Shown: positions 7,822 to 16,707 of the stretch, piece after piece
Layout of the letters: every line of letters begins with the position of its first letter
Position numbering within the stretch: the stretch's first letter is position 1
NCBI GenBank assembly: GCA_041060555.1
Contig: JBEUDS010000016.1
Source of the DNA: CAUJIW01 sp963205175
Lineage (GTDB): Bacteria; Pseudomonadota; Alphaproteobacteria; Sphingomonadales; Sphingomonadaceae
Length of the DNA: 64,000 bases
Strand: one strand, 5' to 3'
Made by a program: the position numbers and the translations under genes
The notes under the pieces: generated by a model
What the model saw: the letters and a program-made list of their open reading frames with translations, nothing else
Told to the model about the DNA's origin: nothing
Databases searched by the model: none

Positions 7822-9900
7822 ATGGCGGAGACGGGCGGTATCGCGGGCGTCATAGCCCCCGCGCCGCCCGGCGCCCGCGATGGCGAGGCCGCGCGAACCC
7901 CATCCGCCGCCGGCTCACTCCCGCCAGCAGACGCCCCCGACGGCGCGCCGCACCGGCTGCTGGTGGACCCGGCCGTACAGCTGGCGGCCAGTCTGGCGGG
8001 CCTGACCCCCGGTCAGACTCTGGACGGCCACACCATCCGCCTGCCGGGCCTGGAACGGCTGCTGCTGCATACGCCCCAGGGTGATTTCGCCATCGACCCG
8101 ACCGCGGCCCTGACCTCCGAAGGCCACGTCGCCGTCGTCATCACCCGTGCCGACCGCCAGATCGCCGGACTGCTGACCACCGTGGCCGGCGAGGCGCTGG
8201 AGCCACCGCTGCCGGTGGCACTGACCATGATCGGCGTGACCCGGCTGGCGCCGCACCAGCCCCTCCCCCGGGCCGGCAGCATCGCGGACGCGGCGGCCCC
8301 GGCCGTTCTCGACGCCAGCGACAGCGGCGAGACGGTGGCGATCCTGCTCGGTCAGGCCGTCAAAACCACCGCGAGCCCGTCCGGCGGCATCGCCATCGCC
8401 GCCCCGGCACGGGCATCACCGGGCGCGACGCCCCCGCCAACCGCGCCACTCACCCCGCCGCTGATGCCAGACGGCGCAGCCCCGACACCAACGGCGGCGG
8501 CCAATCACGCGGTTGACGTCCTGTTCGCGCCAGGCGCGCTTACCCTGCGCCCGGAGGCCGGGGCCAGCGAGGCAAGATCGCTGAACGTCAGCCTGATTGC
8601 CACCGCCGCCCCTGGCGAGCCGTCGGCGATCGCCGACCCGCCGCCGGCGACCCCGCTCGCCCGACTGATGGCGGCTGGTCGGCTAGCCACCGCCACCGTC
8701 CTGCCCGAGCGACCGACGGCCGGCGACCCCGACGCTGCCCGCCACGACAACCCATCGGCGATGCTGCGGCTCGACATCAATGGCCAGGTCTACCGCCTCG
8801 CCCTGCCCGGTCATGCCGCGCCCGGCGCCAGCGCGGTGACCGGCACGACCGCCGGCGCACCCGGTCAGTCAGCAGCGCCCGCGACTCCGGCCGCGACTCC
8901 GGCCGCGATGCCGGTGGCGACTCCGGCCGCGATGCCGGCGGCGACGGCGGGCACGATGCCGCCCCCCCTTCCCGCCGGCATTCTGCCGGTCGGTACCCGG
9001 CTGGTGTTCGTCGTCGACATGCCGGCCAGCACGCCGCCCGATGCCGTGCGTGCCCCCGCCCCCGCGCCCGCTGCCGCAAGTGCCCTGACAACGCCCCCGA
9101 CCTCCACGCCGGCGACCGCCATCACGCCCCCCGTCGCATCGACCCCCGGGCCCGACGCCGCACCCCGGTCACGAGCGGATGCCGCCGATATGCCGGTCCG
9201 TGCGCCGCCACCGCCGACGGCATCGGCACCCGTGGCGCCCAAATCCGGCGCGCCCGCGTTCCCCCCCGCCGCCGCGTCGGTTGCCGATGCCGGCGAGGCC
9301 CCCGACCTCGTCGCCCCGCCAATGGTGACCGCCGCGCTGGCAGCCGCCGCCGGCGCCGGCCCGGCGCCTGCCATCGCGCCCATGACCGAAGGCATGCTGG
9401 CCCAGCCGGTGGTGCGCTTTCTGCTGCAAGCCTTGAAGCGCGCGGGCTTTGCCGCGGAACCCGCCGCCGGCGGCGATAACGCCGATGACGACAGCGCCAC
9501 GCGCCTGCGCGCCGCCACCGCCGCGCTGATGGAGAAAGCCGCGCTGCCGCGCGAAGGCCTGCCTGAGGCGCCGGTCAGTCGCGTACCGCTGACGCTCGGC
9601 ACGCCGACAGGGCCCGTGCCGCTGGTGATGAGCTTCTGGCCGGGTCGGGACGAAAAACAGCACGGCGAGCGGCAGGAAGAACAGGAGCAGGCCCACACCA
9701 CCCGCTTCGCGATGGATATCGCCTTTGACCGACTGGGGCATGTCCGCCTCGACGGTGCGGTGACGGACAGTCATCTGGCGTTGCGCCTGGGCAGCGAAAC
9801 GCCGCTGGGCGCGAGCCTGGAGGACAGCACCCGCGCGGCCTGCCTGGCGGCGCTGGAGGCCGGCGGCATGACCGGTGAGCTTCGCTTCGCCCGCCATTGA
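7822..9900 (+). CDS. FliK-like flagellar hook-length protein (probable)
   Basis: 692 residues. Most of the protein (about 60-520) is low-complexity Ala/Pro/Thr sequence without predicted helices, as expected of the extended molecular ruler of FliK. The C-terminus (about 575-692) is folded and carries a segment of the type FDRLGHVRLDGAV ... LALRLGSETPLG, resembling the C-terminal domain of alphaproteobacterial FliK-like proteins. Position immediately after flhG, 3 bp from its stop, supports a flagellar role. There is no signal peptide, consistent with type III export. The name is an inference from architecture and position; sequence similarity in this family is low. The gene ends 12 bp before the convergent P450 gene. 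Confidence 0.5.
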   Translation: MAETGGIAGVIAPAPPGARDGEAARTPSAAGSLPPADAPDGAPHRLLVDPAVQLAASLAGLTPGQTLDGHTIRLPGLERLLLHTPQGDFAIDPTAALTSEGHVAVVITRADRQIAGLLTTVAGEALEPPLPVALTMIGVTRLAPHQPLPRAGSIADAAAPAVLDASDSGETVAILLGQAVKTTASPSGGIAIAAPARASPGATPPPTAPLTPPLMPDGAAPTPTAAANHAVDVLFAPGALTLRPEAGASEARSLNVSLIATAAPGEPSAIADPPPATPLARLMAAGRLATATVLPERPTAGDPDAARHDNPSAMLRLDINGQVYRLALPGHAAPGASAVTGTTAGAPGQSAAPATPAATPAAMPVATPAAMPAATAGTMPPPLPAGILPVGTRLVFVVDMPASTPPDAVRAPAPAPAAASALTTPPTSTPATAITPPVASTPGPDAAPRSRADAADMPVRAPPPPTASAPVAPKSGAPAFPPAAASVADAGEAPDLVAPPMVTAALAAAAGAGPAPAIAPMTEGMLAQPVVRFLLQALKRAGFAAEPAAGGDNADDDSATRLRAATAALMEKAALPREGLPEAPVSRVPLTLGTPTGPVPLVMSFWPGRDEKQHGERQEEQEQAHTTRFAMDIAFDRLGHVRLDGAVTDSHLALRLGSETPLGASLEDSTRAACLAALEAGGMTGELRFARH
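8881..8952 (+). repeat. Six degenerate 12-bp tandem repeats inside the FliK-like gene
   Basis: Units of GCGACTCCGGCC or GCGATGCCGGYG repeat six times in frame, encoding Ala-(Thr/Met)-Pro-Ala tetrads. Because each unit is four codons, gain or loss of units would change ruler length without a frameshift. Confidence 0.8.
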
Positions 9901-9912
9901 CGGCCGCTGGGA

Positions 9913-11280
9913 CTACAGGCCCTCAACGATTACCGGCATGCCGTCGCGCGGCTTGCACATCGGCCACAACTGCCACTCCGGCTGATAGCCCGCCGGCAAC
10001 CGGACGCGATTGTGCACCAGCAGATGGCCGAGGAAGGCCTTGGCCTGCATGTAGGCGAAATGCAGCCCGAGGCACATATGACCACCACCGCCAAACGGCA
10101 CCCAGGCGTATTTGTGCCGGCCAGCACTGTTGGCCGGGGTGAAGCGCCACGGGTCGAACGCCATCGGCTCCGGCCAGATCTCCGGCATGCGGTGGGTGAA
10201 CAGCGGGCTGACCCCCACCATGGTTCCCGCCGGAATGTGGTAGCCCTTGAACTCGAAGTCGCGCAGCGCCCGGCGCGGGATCGACGGCACCGGCGCGTTG
10301 ATGCGCAGCGCCTCCTTGAAGGCATACTCAGTGAGCTGGACGTCACCCAGCCGTTCATAGGCCAGGTTGCCGCCGTCATCGACCGCCGACGCCAGCTCCT
10401 CGCGCAGCCGCTGCTGCCATTCGGGATCACGGGCGAGAAAATACACCATCGAGGTCACAGAGGAGGTCAGCGTGTCGTGGGCCGCCATCATCAGGAAGAT
10501 CATGTGGTCGATGATCTCCTGATCGGAGAACGTCCGTCCGTCGTCGTCGGTGGCATTGCAGAGCTGGGTGAAGATGTCGTCCCCCGAGGCGCCGCGCCGG
10601 GCTGGAATTTCGCGGGCGAAGAACGCGCTCATGAATTTGCGGCCACGCACGCCACGCGCCATCAGCGTGCCGGGCAGCGGCTTGCGGATGACGGCGATGG
10701 AGGCCGCCACCATGTCGACGAAGGCCTGGTTGATACGGTCCGCTTCCGGCCCCCAGGGAATGCCGAGAAAGGAGGTCGCGGCGAGATCCAGCGTCAGGGC
10801 CTTGATCGCCGGGTAGAAGAGGAACTCGCCGGTCTTGCGCCACAGGGCGATCCGGCGGGCGATGCCATCGTTGAGCGCGTCGAGATAGTGGCGCATCGGC
10901 TCGGTCTTGAACGCCACCGACAGCATCCGCCGATGCAGCCGGTGTTCATCGAAATCCATCAGCATCAGCCCGCGCGGGAACAGCAGATCAAGCACCGGCC
11001 CCCAGCCGTGACGCGACGAGAACAGCCGGTCACGGTCGAACAGCACCAGCTCGTTGCCGTCCGGACCCGCGAGCGCGACATTGTCCATGCCGAACGAGCG
11101 TGTGCGGTAGACTGGTCCGTACTTGTTGTAGAGATGCTGGCCGTAGCCGTGCGGATCAGCCAGCACCCGCAGCGTGGTGCCGATGACCGGCCAGCCCGTC
11201 TCGCCGGGAATATGCGCCAGCGCCCCGGTCGGCGGCGGTGGCAGAAAAGCCGGCGTGCTGATGGCGAGGCTCTGGTCCAT
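9913..11280 (-). CDS. Cytochrome P450 (CYP51/CYP26/CYP120-like clan)
   Basis: 455 residues. All P450 landmarks are present: the I-helix oxygen-activation motif AAHDT, the K-helix EALR (ExxR), and the heme loop FGGGGHMCLGLHFA with the heme-ligand cysteine at about 403. These enzymes insert one oxygen atom into a substrate; the sequence resembles the retinoid/sterol-type bacterial group, but the substrate cannot be read from it. ATG 11280 has GGGGAG eight bases upstream, so I prefer it to the longer GTG-type start at 11313. No signal peptide or membrane anchor. No ferredoxin or reductase gene is adjacent, so electron donors are encoded elsewhere. It lies between two flagellar gene blocks and is unrelated to them. 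Confidence 0.9.
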   Translation of the reverse strand: MDQSLAISTPAFLPPPPTGALAHIPGETGWPVIGTTLRVLADPHGYGQHLYNKYGPVYRTRSFGMDNVALAGPDGNELVLFDRDRLFSSRHGWGPVLDLLFPRGLMLMDFDEHRLHRRMLSVAFKTEPMRHYLDALNDGIARRIALWRKTGEFLFYPAIKALTLDLAATSFLGIPWGPEADRINQAFVDMVAASIAVIRKPLPGTLMARGVRGRKFMSAFFAREIPARRGASGDDIFTQLCNATDDDGRTFSDQEIIDHMIFLMMAAHDTLTSSVTSMVYFLARDPEWQQRLREELASAVDDGGNLAYERLGDVQLTEYAFKEALRINAPVPSIPRRALRDFEFKGYHIPAGTMVGVSPLFTHRMPEIWPEPMAFDPWRFTPANSAGRHKYAWVPFGGGGHMCLGLHFAYMQAKAFLGHLLVHNRVRLPAGYQPEWQLWPMCKPRDGMPVIVEGL

Positions 11281-11378
11281 GGCATTCACTCCCCTGCGTC
11301 GGACGTAGATCATCCGTTATCGCTTCAGTATAGATTGGAGTGCCACTCAAACAAGCGGCGCGATCCGAAATCCCGCGA

Positions 11379-11411
11379 AACGCAAAAGGCGCCACCTGTT
11401 CCGGTGACGCC
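11379..11411 (-). terminator. Rho-independent terminator of ctrA
   Basis: On the minus strand a 9-bp stem GGCGTCACC/GGTGGCGCC (one G-U pair) with loop GGAACA is followed by TTTTGCGTTT, 30 bp past the ctrA stop. Confidence 0.85.
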
Positions 11412-11440
11412 CCTGCTGTCCGGCATTGCGGAAACGCGGG

Positions 11441-12160
11441 TTACTGACCGACGGCGACCTTGGCCGGCGCGGCCTCGCCCATGTCCTCGGGGTCACGCAG
11501 CACATAGCCGCGGCCCCAGACGGTCTCGATGTAGCTTTCACCACCGCAGGCAACCGCCAGCTTCTTGCGCAGCTTGCAGATGAACACATCGATGATCTTG
11601 AGTTCCGGTTCGTCCATGCCGCCGTAGAGGTGGTTGAGGAACATTTCCTTGGTCAGCGTCGTGCCCTTGCGCAGGCTGAGCAGCTCCAGCATGGCGTATT
11701 CCTTGCCGGTCAGGTGCACGCGCTGGCCATCCACCTCGACGGTCTTGGCGTCCAGGTTGACGGCGAGCTTGCCGGTGCGGATGACCGACTGGGAATGGCC
11801 CTTGGAACGGCGGACCACCGCGTGAATGCGGGCCACCAGCTCTTCCTTGTGGAACGGCTTGGTAACGTAGTCGTCCGCGCCGAAACCAAGACCCTTAACC
11901 TTGGTGTCCAGCTCGCTCATGCCCGAGAGGATGAGGATCGGCGTCGACACCTTCGCCATGCGCAGCTTCTTCAGGACATCATAACCGTGCATGTCCGGCA
12001 GGTGCAGGTCGAGCAGGATGATGTCGTAGTCGTAGAGTTTGCCGAGATCGAGGCCTTCCTCACCCAGATCGGTCGTGTAGACGTTGAAACCCTCGACAGT
12101 GAGCATCAGTTCGATGCTCTTGGCGGTCGCGGCATCATCTTCGATCAGCAGTACGCGCAT
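11441..12160 (-). CDS. ctrA: Cell-cycle response regulator CtrA
   Basis: 239 residues: receiver domain (1-115) with acidic pair EDD at 7-9, phospho-acceptor Asp51 in LLDLHLPD and Lys in the TKPF motif, then a winged-helix OmpR-type domain (about 125-230) with the highly conserved segments GKEYAMLELLSLRKG, TLTKEMFLNHLYGG and YIETVWGRGYVLRD. CtrA is the alphaproteobacterial master regulator that binds TTAA-N7-TTAAC boxes and, in many species, controls flagellar and motility genes. The C-terminus ends in AVGQ rather than the Ala-Ala degradation tail of Caulobacter. GAGGG lies 8 nt before ATG 12160. It is divergent from fliI with CtrA-like boxes between them. Confidence 0.97.
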   Translation of the reverse strand: MRVLLIEDDAATAKSIELMLTVEGFNVYTTDLGEEGLDLGKLYDYDIILLDLHLPDMHGYDVLKKLRMAKVSTPILILSGMSELDTKVKGLGFGADDYVTKPFHKEELVARIHAVVRRSKGHSQSVIRTGKLAVNLDAKTVEVDGQRVHLTGKEYAMLELLSLRKGTTLTKEMFLNHLYGGMDEPELKIIDVFICKLRKKLAVACGGESYIETVWGRGYVLRDPEDMGEAAPAKVAVGQ

Positions 12161-12233
12161 AGTTTAGCCCTCTGTATCCCTATGCCCCGGATCGTTACGG
12201 GGGAATCGCCTTCGCTGTGTTCGGTAACGATTA

Positions 12234-12270
12234 TTAAGACGAAAGGTTAACGCTTCGTTATCGATGTTAA
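12234..12270. promoter_or_regulatory. Cluster of CtrA-like boxes between ctrA and fliI
   Basis: TTAACGCTTCGTTAT at 12247-12261 matches TTAA-N7-TTAA with one mismatch. Flanking TTAA half-sites lie at 12234-12237 and 12267-12270. The cluster is 74-110 bp upstream of ctrA and 139-175 bp upstream of fliI, so it could serve CtrA autoregulation and flagellar control at the same time. Confidence 0.55.
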
Positions 12271-12408
12271 CGATAATGAACGAAGATCAACAAGGAAGAA
12301 AAAAATCCGGATTCGCGCCAAGGGCTTGGCGCCCACCGGCCGTCCGTTCACCCTTCCTTAAGCGTGTTTGGCGACCCTAGCTTAACATTTTTCAAGGGTG
12401 TCGGCACG

Positions 12409-13737
12409 GTGCATTTCGGCTCGCTTCAATCGGACATTCGCAACATCCCCCCCGGCCAGCACTACGGCCGTCTGTCGGCGGTACGCGGCCTGATGGTGGA
12501 GATCGGCGGCATCGGCCAGGCCGCGGCCGTCGGCTCCCGTATCGCGCTGGCCACCCGCGACGGCAGCCAGGTGGACGCCGAGGTCGTGGGCTTCAAGGAT
12601 GGCCGGGCGCTGTGCCTGCCGTTCGGGCCGCTGGACGGCATCAGCGTCGGCTCCAAGGCCTATGCCGCAGCCTCCGATGCCAGTGTATCCCCGTCCGATG
12701 CCTGGCTGGGCCGGATCGTCAACGGACTCGGGCAGCCGGTGGACGGGCGCGGCCCGCTGCCCAAGGGACCGGTATCCCGCCTGGTGCGCGGCCGGCCGCC
12801 TTCCGCCCACGCCCGCGAGCGCGTCGGTGACAAGATCGACCTTGGCGTGCGCGCGCTCGACGTGTTCGCGCCGTGCTGCAAGGGCCAGCGGCTCGGCATC
12901 TTCGCCGGCTCCGGCGTCGGTAAATCGGTGCTGCTGTCGATGCTCGCCCGCTACACTGACTGCGACGTGGCGATCATCGGCCTGATCGGCGAGCGCGGTC
13001 GCGAGGTGCAGGAATTCATCGAGGACGATCTGGGACCGGAAGGCCTGAAACGCTCGATCGTCGTCGTCGCCACCTCCGACGAACCGGCGCTGATGCGCCG
13101 TCAGGCCGCCTATCTTACCTTCGCGCTGGCCGAACATTACCGCGACCAGGGCCTGCATGTGCTGTGCATGATGGACTCGGTGACCCGCTTCGCCATGGCC
13201 CAGCGCGAGATCGGCCTGGCCTGTGGCGAGCCGCCGGCCTCGAAAGGCTATACCCCCACCGTGTTCGCCGAGCTGCCCAAGCTGCTGGAACGCGCCGGCC
13301 CCGGCGCCGGCAACGGCGGCGCGATCACCGGCCTGTTCACCGTGCTGGTGGACGGCGACGACCACAACGAGCCGGTGGCGGATGCGGTGCGCGGTATTCT
13401 CGACGGCCATATCGTCATGCAGCGATCGATCGCCGAGCGCGGCCGCTATCCCGCCATCAACGTGCTGAAGTCGGTGTCGCGCACCCTGCCCGGCGCCCAC
13501 ACCGACGAGCAGAACGCGCTGTTGCGCGAGGCCAAGAAGCATCTCTCGATCTATGCCGACATGGAGGAGATGATTCGCCTCGGCGCCTACCGGCGCGGCT
13601 CCAACCCCGAGGTCGACCTGGCGCTCTATTATGCGCCGATGCTCGAACAGTTCCTCAACCAGCGCAAGGGCGACTGCATGCGCGCCACCGACAGCTTCTC
13701 GGTGCTGCAGCAGCTGCTGAGCAGCCCGCCCCAGTAA
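12409..13737 (+). CDS. fliI: Flagellum-specific ATP synthase FliI
   Basis: 442 residues from GTG 12409. FliI is the F1-type hexameric ATPase that energises flagellar protein export. Walker A is in IFAGSGVGKSVLLSM, Walker B near VLCMMDSVTRFAMAQ, and the C-terminal half is collinear with FliI/SctN ATPases. The start at 12409 gives the usual N-terminal length, opening MHFGSLQSDIRN and then GRLSAVRGLMVEIGG; an in-frame GTG at 12364 would add 15 unusual residues. fliJ follows 11 bp later. A TTAAC half-site at 12382-12386 lies just upstream. Confidence 0.95.
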   Translation: MHFGSLQSDIRNIPPGQHYGRLSAVRGLMVEIGGIGQAAAVGSRIALATRDGSQVDAEVVGFKDGRALCLPFGPLDGISVGSKAYAAASDASVSPSDAWLGRIVNGLGQPVDGRGPLPKGPVSRLVRGRPPSAHARERVGDKIDLGVRALDVFAPCCKGQRLGIFAGSGVGKSVLLSMLARYTDCDVAIIGLIGERGREVQEFIEDDLGPEGLKRSIVVVATSDEPALMRRQAAYLTFALAEHYRDQGLHVLCMMDSVTRFAMAQREIGLACGEPPASKGYTPTVFAELPKLLERAGPGAGNGGAITGLFTVLVDGDDHNEPVADAVRGILDGHIVMQRSIAERGRYPAINVLKSVSRTLPGAHTDEQNALLREAKKHLSIYADMEEMIRLGAYRRGSNPEVDLALYYAPMLEQFLNQRKGDCMRATDSFSVLQQLLSSPPQ

Positions 13738-13748
13738 AGGTGTAGCCG

Positions 13749-14171
13749 ATGAAGACGCCCTACGATTCGGGCCTGCGGGTCCGCAAGCAGGAGCTGGACG
13801 ATCTGCGCCGGGAACTCGCCGGCCTCTACAGCCGGCAGGACGAGCTGGAGGCCGCGCTGATGGGCCTGGAGGCCGAAGTGCGGGCGGAGGCCGACGTCGC
13901 CACTGCCCAGCCGTTCGCCAATTTCGTGAGCTACATCGGCCGCCAGTCCGCCGCCAAATCGCAGGTGCGCGGCCAGATCGACACCGTGGTGAACGAGATC
14001 GAGCGGATGCAGGAGGTGATCGCCCAGGCGTTCGCCGACTTCAAGACGCTCGACATCGCCGCCGAACGCTTCATCGAGGCCGAGCGCGAGCGCCTGGCCA
14101 AGCTGGAACAGGCGCAGGCGGACGAGGCCGCCCTGATGGGCCATTATCGCAACAGCGACGAGGCCGCCTGA
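13749..14171 (+). CDS. fliJ: Flagellar export chaperone FliJ
   Basis: 140 residues, almost entirely charged heptad-type coiled coil (about 8-130), the usual FliJ fold. FliJ resembles the central stalk of F1 ATPase, sits in the FliI ring and links it to FlhA. Sequence identity between FliJ proteins is low; the call rests on length, coiled-coil character and position 11 bp after fliI. The following gene is convergent. Confidence 0.85.
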   Translation: MKTPYDSGLRVRKQELDDLRRELAGLYSRQDELEAALMGLEAEVRAEADVATAQPFANFVSYIGRQSAAKSQVRGQIDTVVNEIERMQEVIAQAFADFKTLDIAAERFIEAERERLAKLEQAQADEAALMGHYRNSDEAA

Positions 14172-14211
14172 ACCGCTCGCCAGCCCGTCCGCGATACGCC
14201 CCTCGCACGCG

Positions 14212-16185
14212 TCAGCGAGCTCCCGCCGCCCGCCGCTCCAGGTGATCGGCCGCGGCTTCCATCGACCGCGCCAGCACATCCCAATCCAGCTCGACCAACG
14301 CCGAGGCTTCCGCTTGCAGGCCGAGCTCGGCGGCCTTGAGCGCCGCGCGGACGTCGGCACCAGTCGCCCCCTGTCCGCCCTTGAGACTGCGCGCCGCCTC
14401 ACGCAGCGACTGACTGGCCTCGCGCAACGCCTCGCTACGCTCCAGCAATGCCTCGCGTCGGGTCCGTTCCGCCTCACGCAACGCCTCGCGGCGCGCCTCC
14501 GCCGCTTCCCGCTGGGCCTCCCGGGCCTCGCGGCGGGCGTCCTCCAGTTCGCGGCGGGCATCCTGCAGATCGCGCTGGGCGTCCGCGCGGGCCTCGGCAA
14601 GGTCACGCCGCGCCTCCTCCAGCGCCCGTTGATTCTCGCGTAATGCCCGCGCCTTTTCGGCCTCAGAGAGGTTGGACTGGGTGATGCTCAGATGGGCCTT
14701 GCGGTGGGCGGCTTCCACCTGTTCGAGATGCCGCTGCGCCTCGGCCAGACGGGCGTGCGCCTCCCGCCGCAGCTGGGCGAAGCTGGTCTCGGCCCAGGCC
14801 ATCCCGGCGCCGGCATCGGCAGCCGCGGGCGGCACCGGCGGGGTGGGCGCCACCGGCGGCACCGCCACGACATCGCCGGGCAGGACCAGCGCGCCCGGCC
14901 CCTGCGGCGCCGAGGGCGCAGACGGCGCGACAGGCGCAGACGGCGCCTTCGGCACGGCGGCCACGATCCGACGCTTGACGACGGTGTGCGACGGCGTTGC
15001 GGTGGGAACCGCCTTGCCGTCGGCCGCTTCGATGGCCGTTGCATCGGAATCGACCGCCGCGTGGGCCAGCGGCAGCACCAGCAGGCCCAGCGTCACCACA
15101 CCGGCCAGCCCGGCGACCCGGGCCGGCGTCGACAGCGCGCTGCCCTGCTTCAGCCAGACCAGCCGCTGCCTGAGGCCGTGGCCGGCGGCGCCATCCATGC
15201 CAAGCGTGCCGGCCAGCGTCGGCGTCGCCGGCAGCCGGAAGGCCTTGAGGGCGGCGATCAGCCCGCGCCCGTAGTCGAGGGTGGAGATCATGCCGGCGGT
15301 GGCGGCACGCCCGTCGCAGCAGGATTCGCGGGCAACGTCGATGCGGCGTACCGCCATCCACACCAGCGGATGGAAGAAGAACAGGATCAGCAGCAGGCGC
15401 TCGACCCCGCGCCAGGCGACATCGAAGCCGCGCACATGGGCCATTTCATGGCCGATGACGGCGCTCAGCGCCGCCGCGTCGAGCCGGGCGACCAACCGGC
15501 GCGGCAGCACGATCACCGGCCGGAACAGGCCGGTGGTGAACGGCGCCGACACCTCGGGCGTCACCAGCAGCCGAACCGGCCGGCGCACCGCCAGCCGGTG
15601 GCGCCAAGCCTCCACCAGCGCGCTGGCCAACGCCTCGGCCGGCGACGGCCCGGCGGGTTCGGCCAGCAACACCAGCCGCCGCGCCTCGCGCCCGGCGCGG
15701 GCGAGCAGGATGGTCATGGCGGCAACGCCGCCGGCCCACAGCAGGGTCAGCACCAGCGGCCAGAACGGCACGACGGGAGCGGGAGCGCTGGCAGTAGCGG
15801 GCATGGCTGCCGTCGTCACCGGAATCCCGGAGGCCACCTGACGCACGGAATCGACGGTCGCCATCGGCGCGGCAAGAGCAGGCGTCGCCGCATGGGCCGG
15901 GCCGACCGGGTTGATGTGCGGCGCGCCGTCGGGCCACAGGGCGTGGGCCATCATCGTCTCGGCCGACGAGCGGATACTCCACGAGGTGGCGAAATCGGTG
16001 GGCAGCACCAGGCGGGCCAGCACCAGCCACCACAGCGCCAGATGCAGCAGCGGATGACGCGGCCGCACCACGGCGAGCACCGTCCACACCAGACCGGCCA
16101 CCACGGCGGCATACAGCGACTGCACCAGCAGATAGTCGACCAGCCGCTCGGCGAGCCGGGCCGCGTCCATCAGACCATCGTTCAT
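14212..16185 (-). CDS. BlaR1/MecR1-type M56 membrane metallopeptidase with coiled-coil C-terminus
   Basis: 657 residues. Membrane helices lie near 20-40, 48-64 and 140-160 and again at 270-290 and 355-375; the gluzincin motif HEMAH is at 246-250, followed by HPLVW and the RRIDVARESCCD segment of M56 proteases. Such sensors cleave the partner BlaI repressor after a signal. No penicillin-binding sensor domain follows: residues about 390-460 are a Pro/Ala-rich linker and about 475-620 form a highly charged Arg/Glu/Ala coiled coil (LREAERTRREALLERSEALR). The signal it detects is therefore probably not a bound beta-lactam. ATGA overlap with the blaI-like gene shows an operon. Confidence 0.85.
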   Translation of the reverse strand: MNDGLMDAARLAERLVDYLLVQSLYAAVVAGLVWTVLAVVRPRHPLLHLALWWLVLARLVLPTDFATSWSIRSSAETMMAHALWPDGAPHINPVGPAHAATPALAAPMATVDSVRQVASGIPVTTAAMPATASAPAPVVPFWPLVLTLLWAGGVAAMTILLARAGREARRLVLLAEPAGPSPAEALASALVEAWRHRLAVRRPVRLLVTPEVSAPFTTGLFRPVIVLPRRLVARLDAAALSAVIGHEMAHVRGFDVAWRGVERLLLILFFFHPLVWMAVRRIDVARESCCDGRAATAGMISTLDYGRGLIAALKAFRLPATPTLAGTLGMDGAAGHGLRQRLVWLKQGSALSTPARVAGLAGVVTLGLLVLPLAHAAVDSDATAIEAADGKAVPTATPSHTVVKRRIVAAVPKAPSAPVAPSAPSAPQGPGALVLPGDVVAVPPVAPTPPVPPAAADAGAGMAWAETSFAQLRREAHARLAEAQRHLEQVEAAHRKAHLSITQSNLSEAEKARALRENQRALEEARRDLAEARADAQRDLQDARRELEDARREAREAQREAAEARREALREAERTRREALLERSEALREASQSLREAARSLKGGQGATGADVRAALKAAELGLQAEASALVELDWDVLARSMEAAADHLERRAAGAR

Positions 16186-16580
16186 GACCGTTCCTTTCGT
16201 GCGGCGGCATCGGCATCGTCGGCCACCAGCCGCTCCAGCTCCGCCAGTTCCTCGGCACTCAACGACTCACTGTCGCGGAACAGGCCGAGCACCACGCTCA
16301 GGTCCCGCTCCACCACGCGATCGGCAAAAAAGCGCACGAACCGCGCCAGGCCCGCCGGGCGCGACACCAGCGGCCGGTAGACGAACACCCCATGAAAGCC
16401 TTCGCGCGCCAGCAGGCCCTTGGTGGCCATCCGGTCCATCACCGTCTTGGTGGTGGTGTAGGCCCAGCCGGTATCGGCCGTCAGTGCGTCGTGCACCTCC
16501 CGCACGCTGGCCTGGCCCGCGCGCCACAGCACACGCAGCACATCATACTCCGGCTTGGACAGGTCTGGCGATTCGCGCAT
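16182..16580 (-). CDS. BlaI/MecI-family transcriptional repressor
   Basis: 132 residues: a winged helix (about 8-80; PEYDVLRVLWRAGQASVREV and YTTTKTVMDRMATKGLL) plus a short dimerisation tail. BlaI proteins repress their own operon and are inactivated by cleavage by the cognate M56 protease, here encoded downstream with a 4-base overlap. GGGAG lies ahead of ATG 16580, and a TACA-T-TGTA dyad sits 30-38 bp upstream of the start. No beta-lactamase gene is nearby, so the regulated target is unknown; the divergent ggt gene is a candidate. Confidence 0.92.
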   Translation of the reverse strand: MRESPDLSKPEYDVLRVLWRAGQASVREVHDALTADTGWAYTTTKTVMDRMATKGLLAREGFHGVFVYRPLVSRPAGLARFVRFFADRVVERDLSVVLGLFRDSESLSAEELAELERLVADDADAAARKERS

Positions 16581-16607
16581 GTCGACTCCCTATGGTGTCG
16601 CACGACT

Positions 16608-16620
16608 ACTACATTGTAAT
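16608..16620. promoter_or_regulatory. Predicted BlaI operator
   Basis: CTACATTGTAAT contains the perfect dyad TACA-T-TGTA at 16610-16618, matching the TACA/TGTA core recognised by BlaI/MecI repressors. It lies between the divergent blaI-like gene and ggt (start 16708). Confidence 0.65.
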
Positions 16621-16707
16621 AGATATGCGCAAGTGTCGTTGCGGCCGGTTGCGACGAATCGACGGCGGACGCTGACAGGCCGAAGCGGGGTTGCTAGGCT
16701 TGGCGCC

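Noticed and set aside
7822..9900. The Ala/Pro-rich FliK-like frame as a non-coding artefact
   Set aside because: The start is 3 bp from the flhG stop, the C-terminal 115 residues look folded, and the codon pattern keeps high third-position GC throughout, so it is kept as a gene with moderate confidence.
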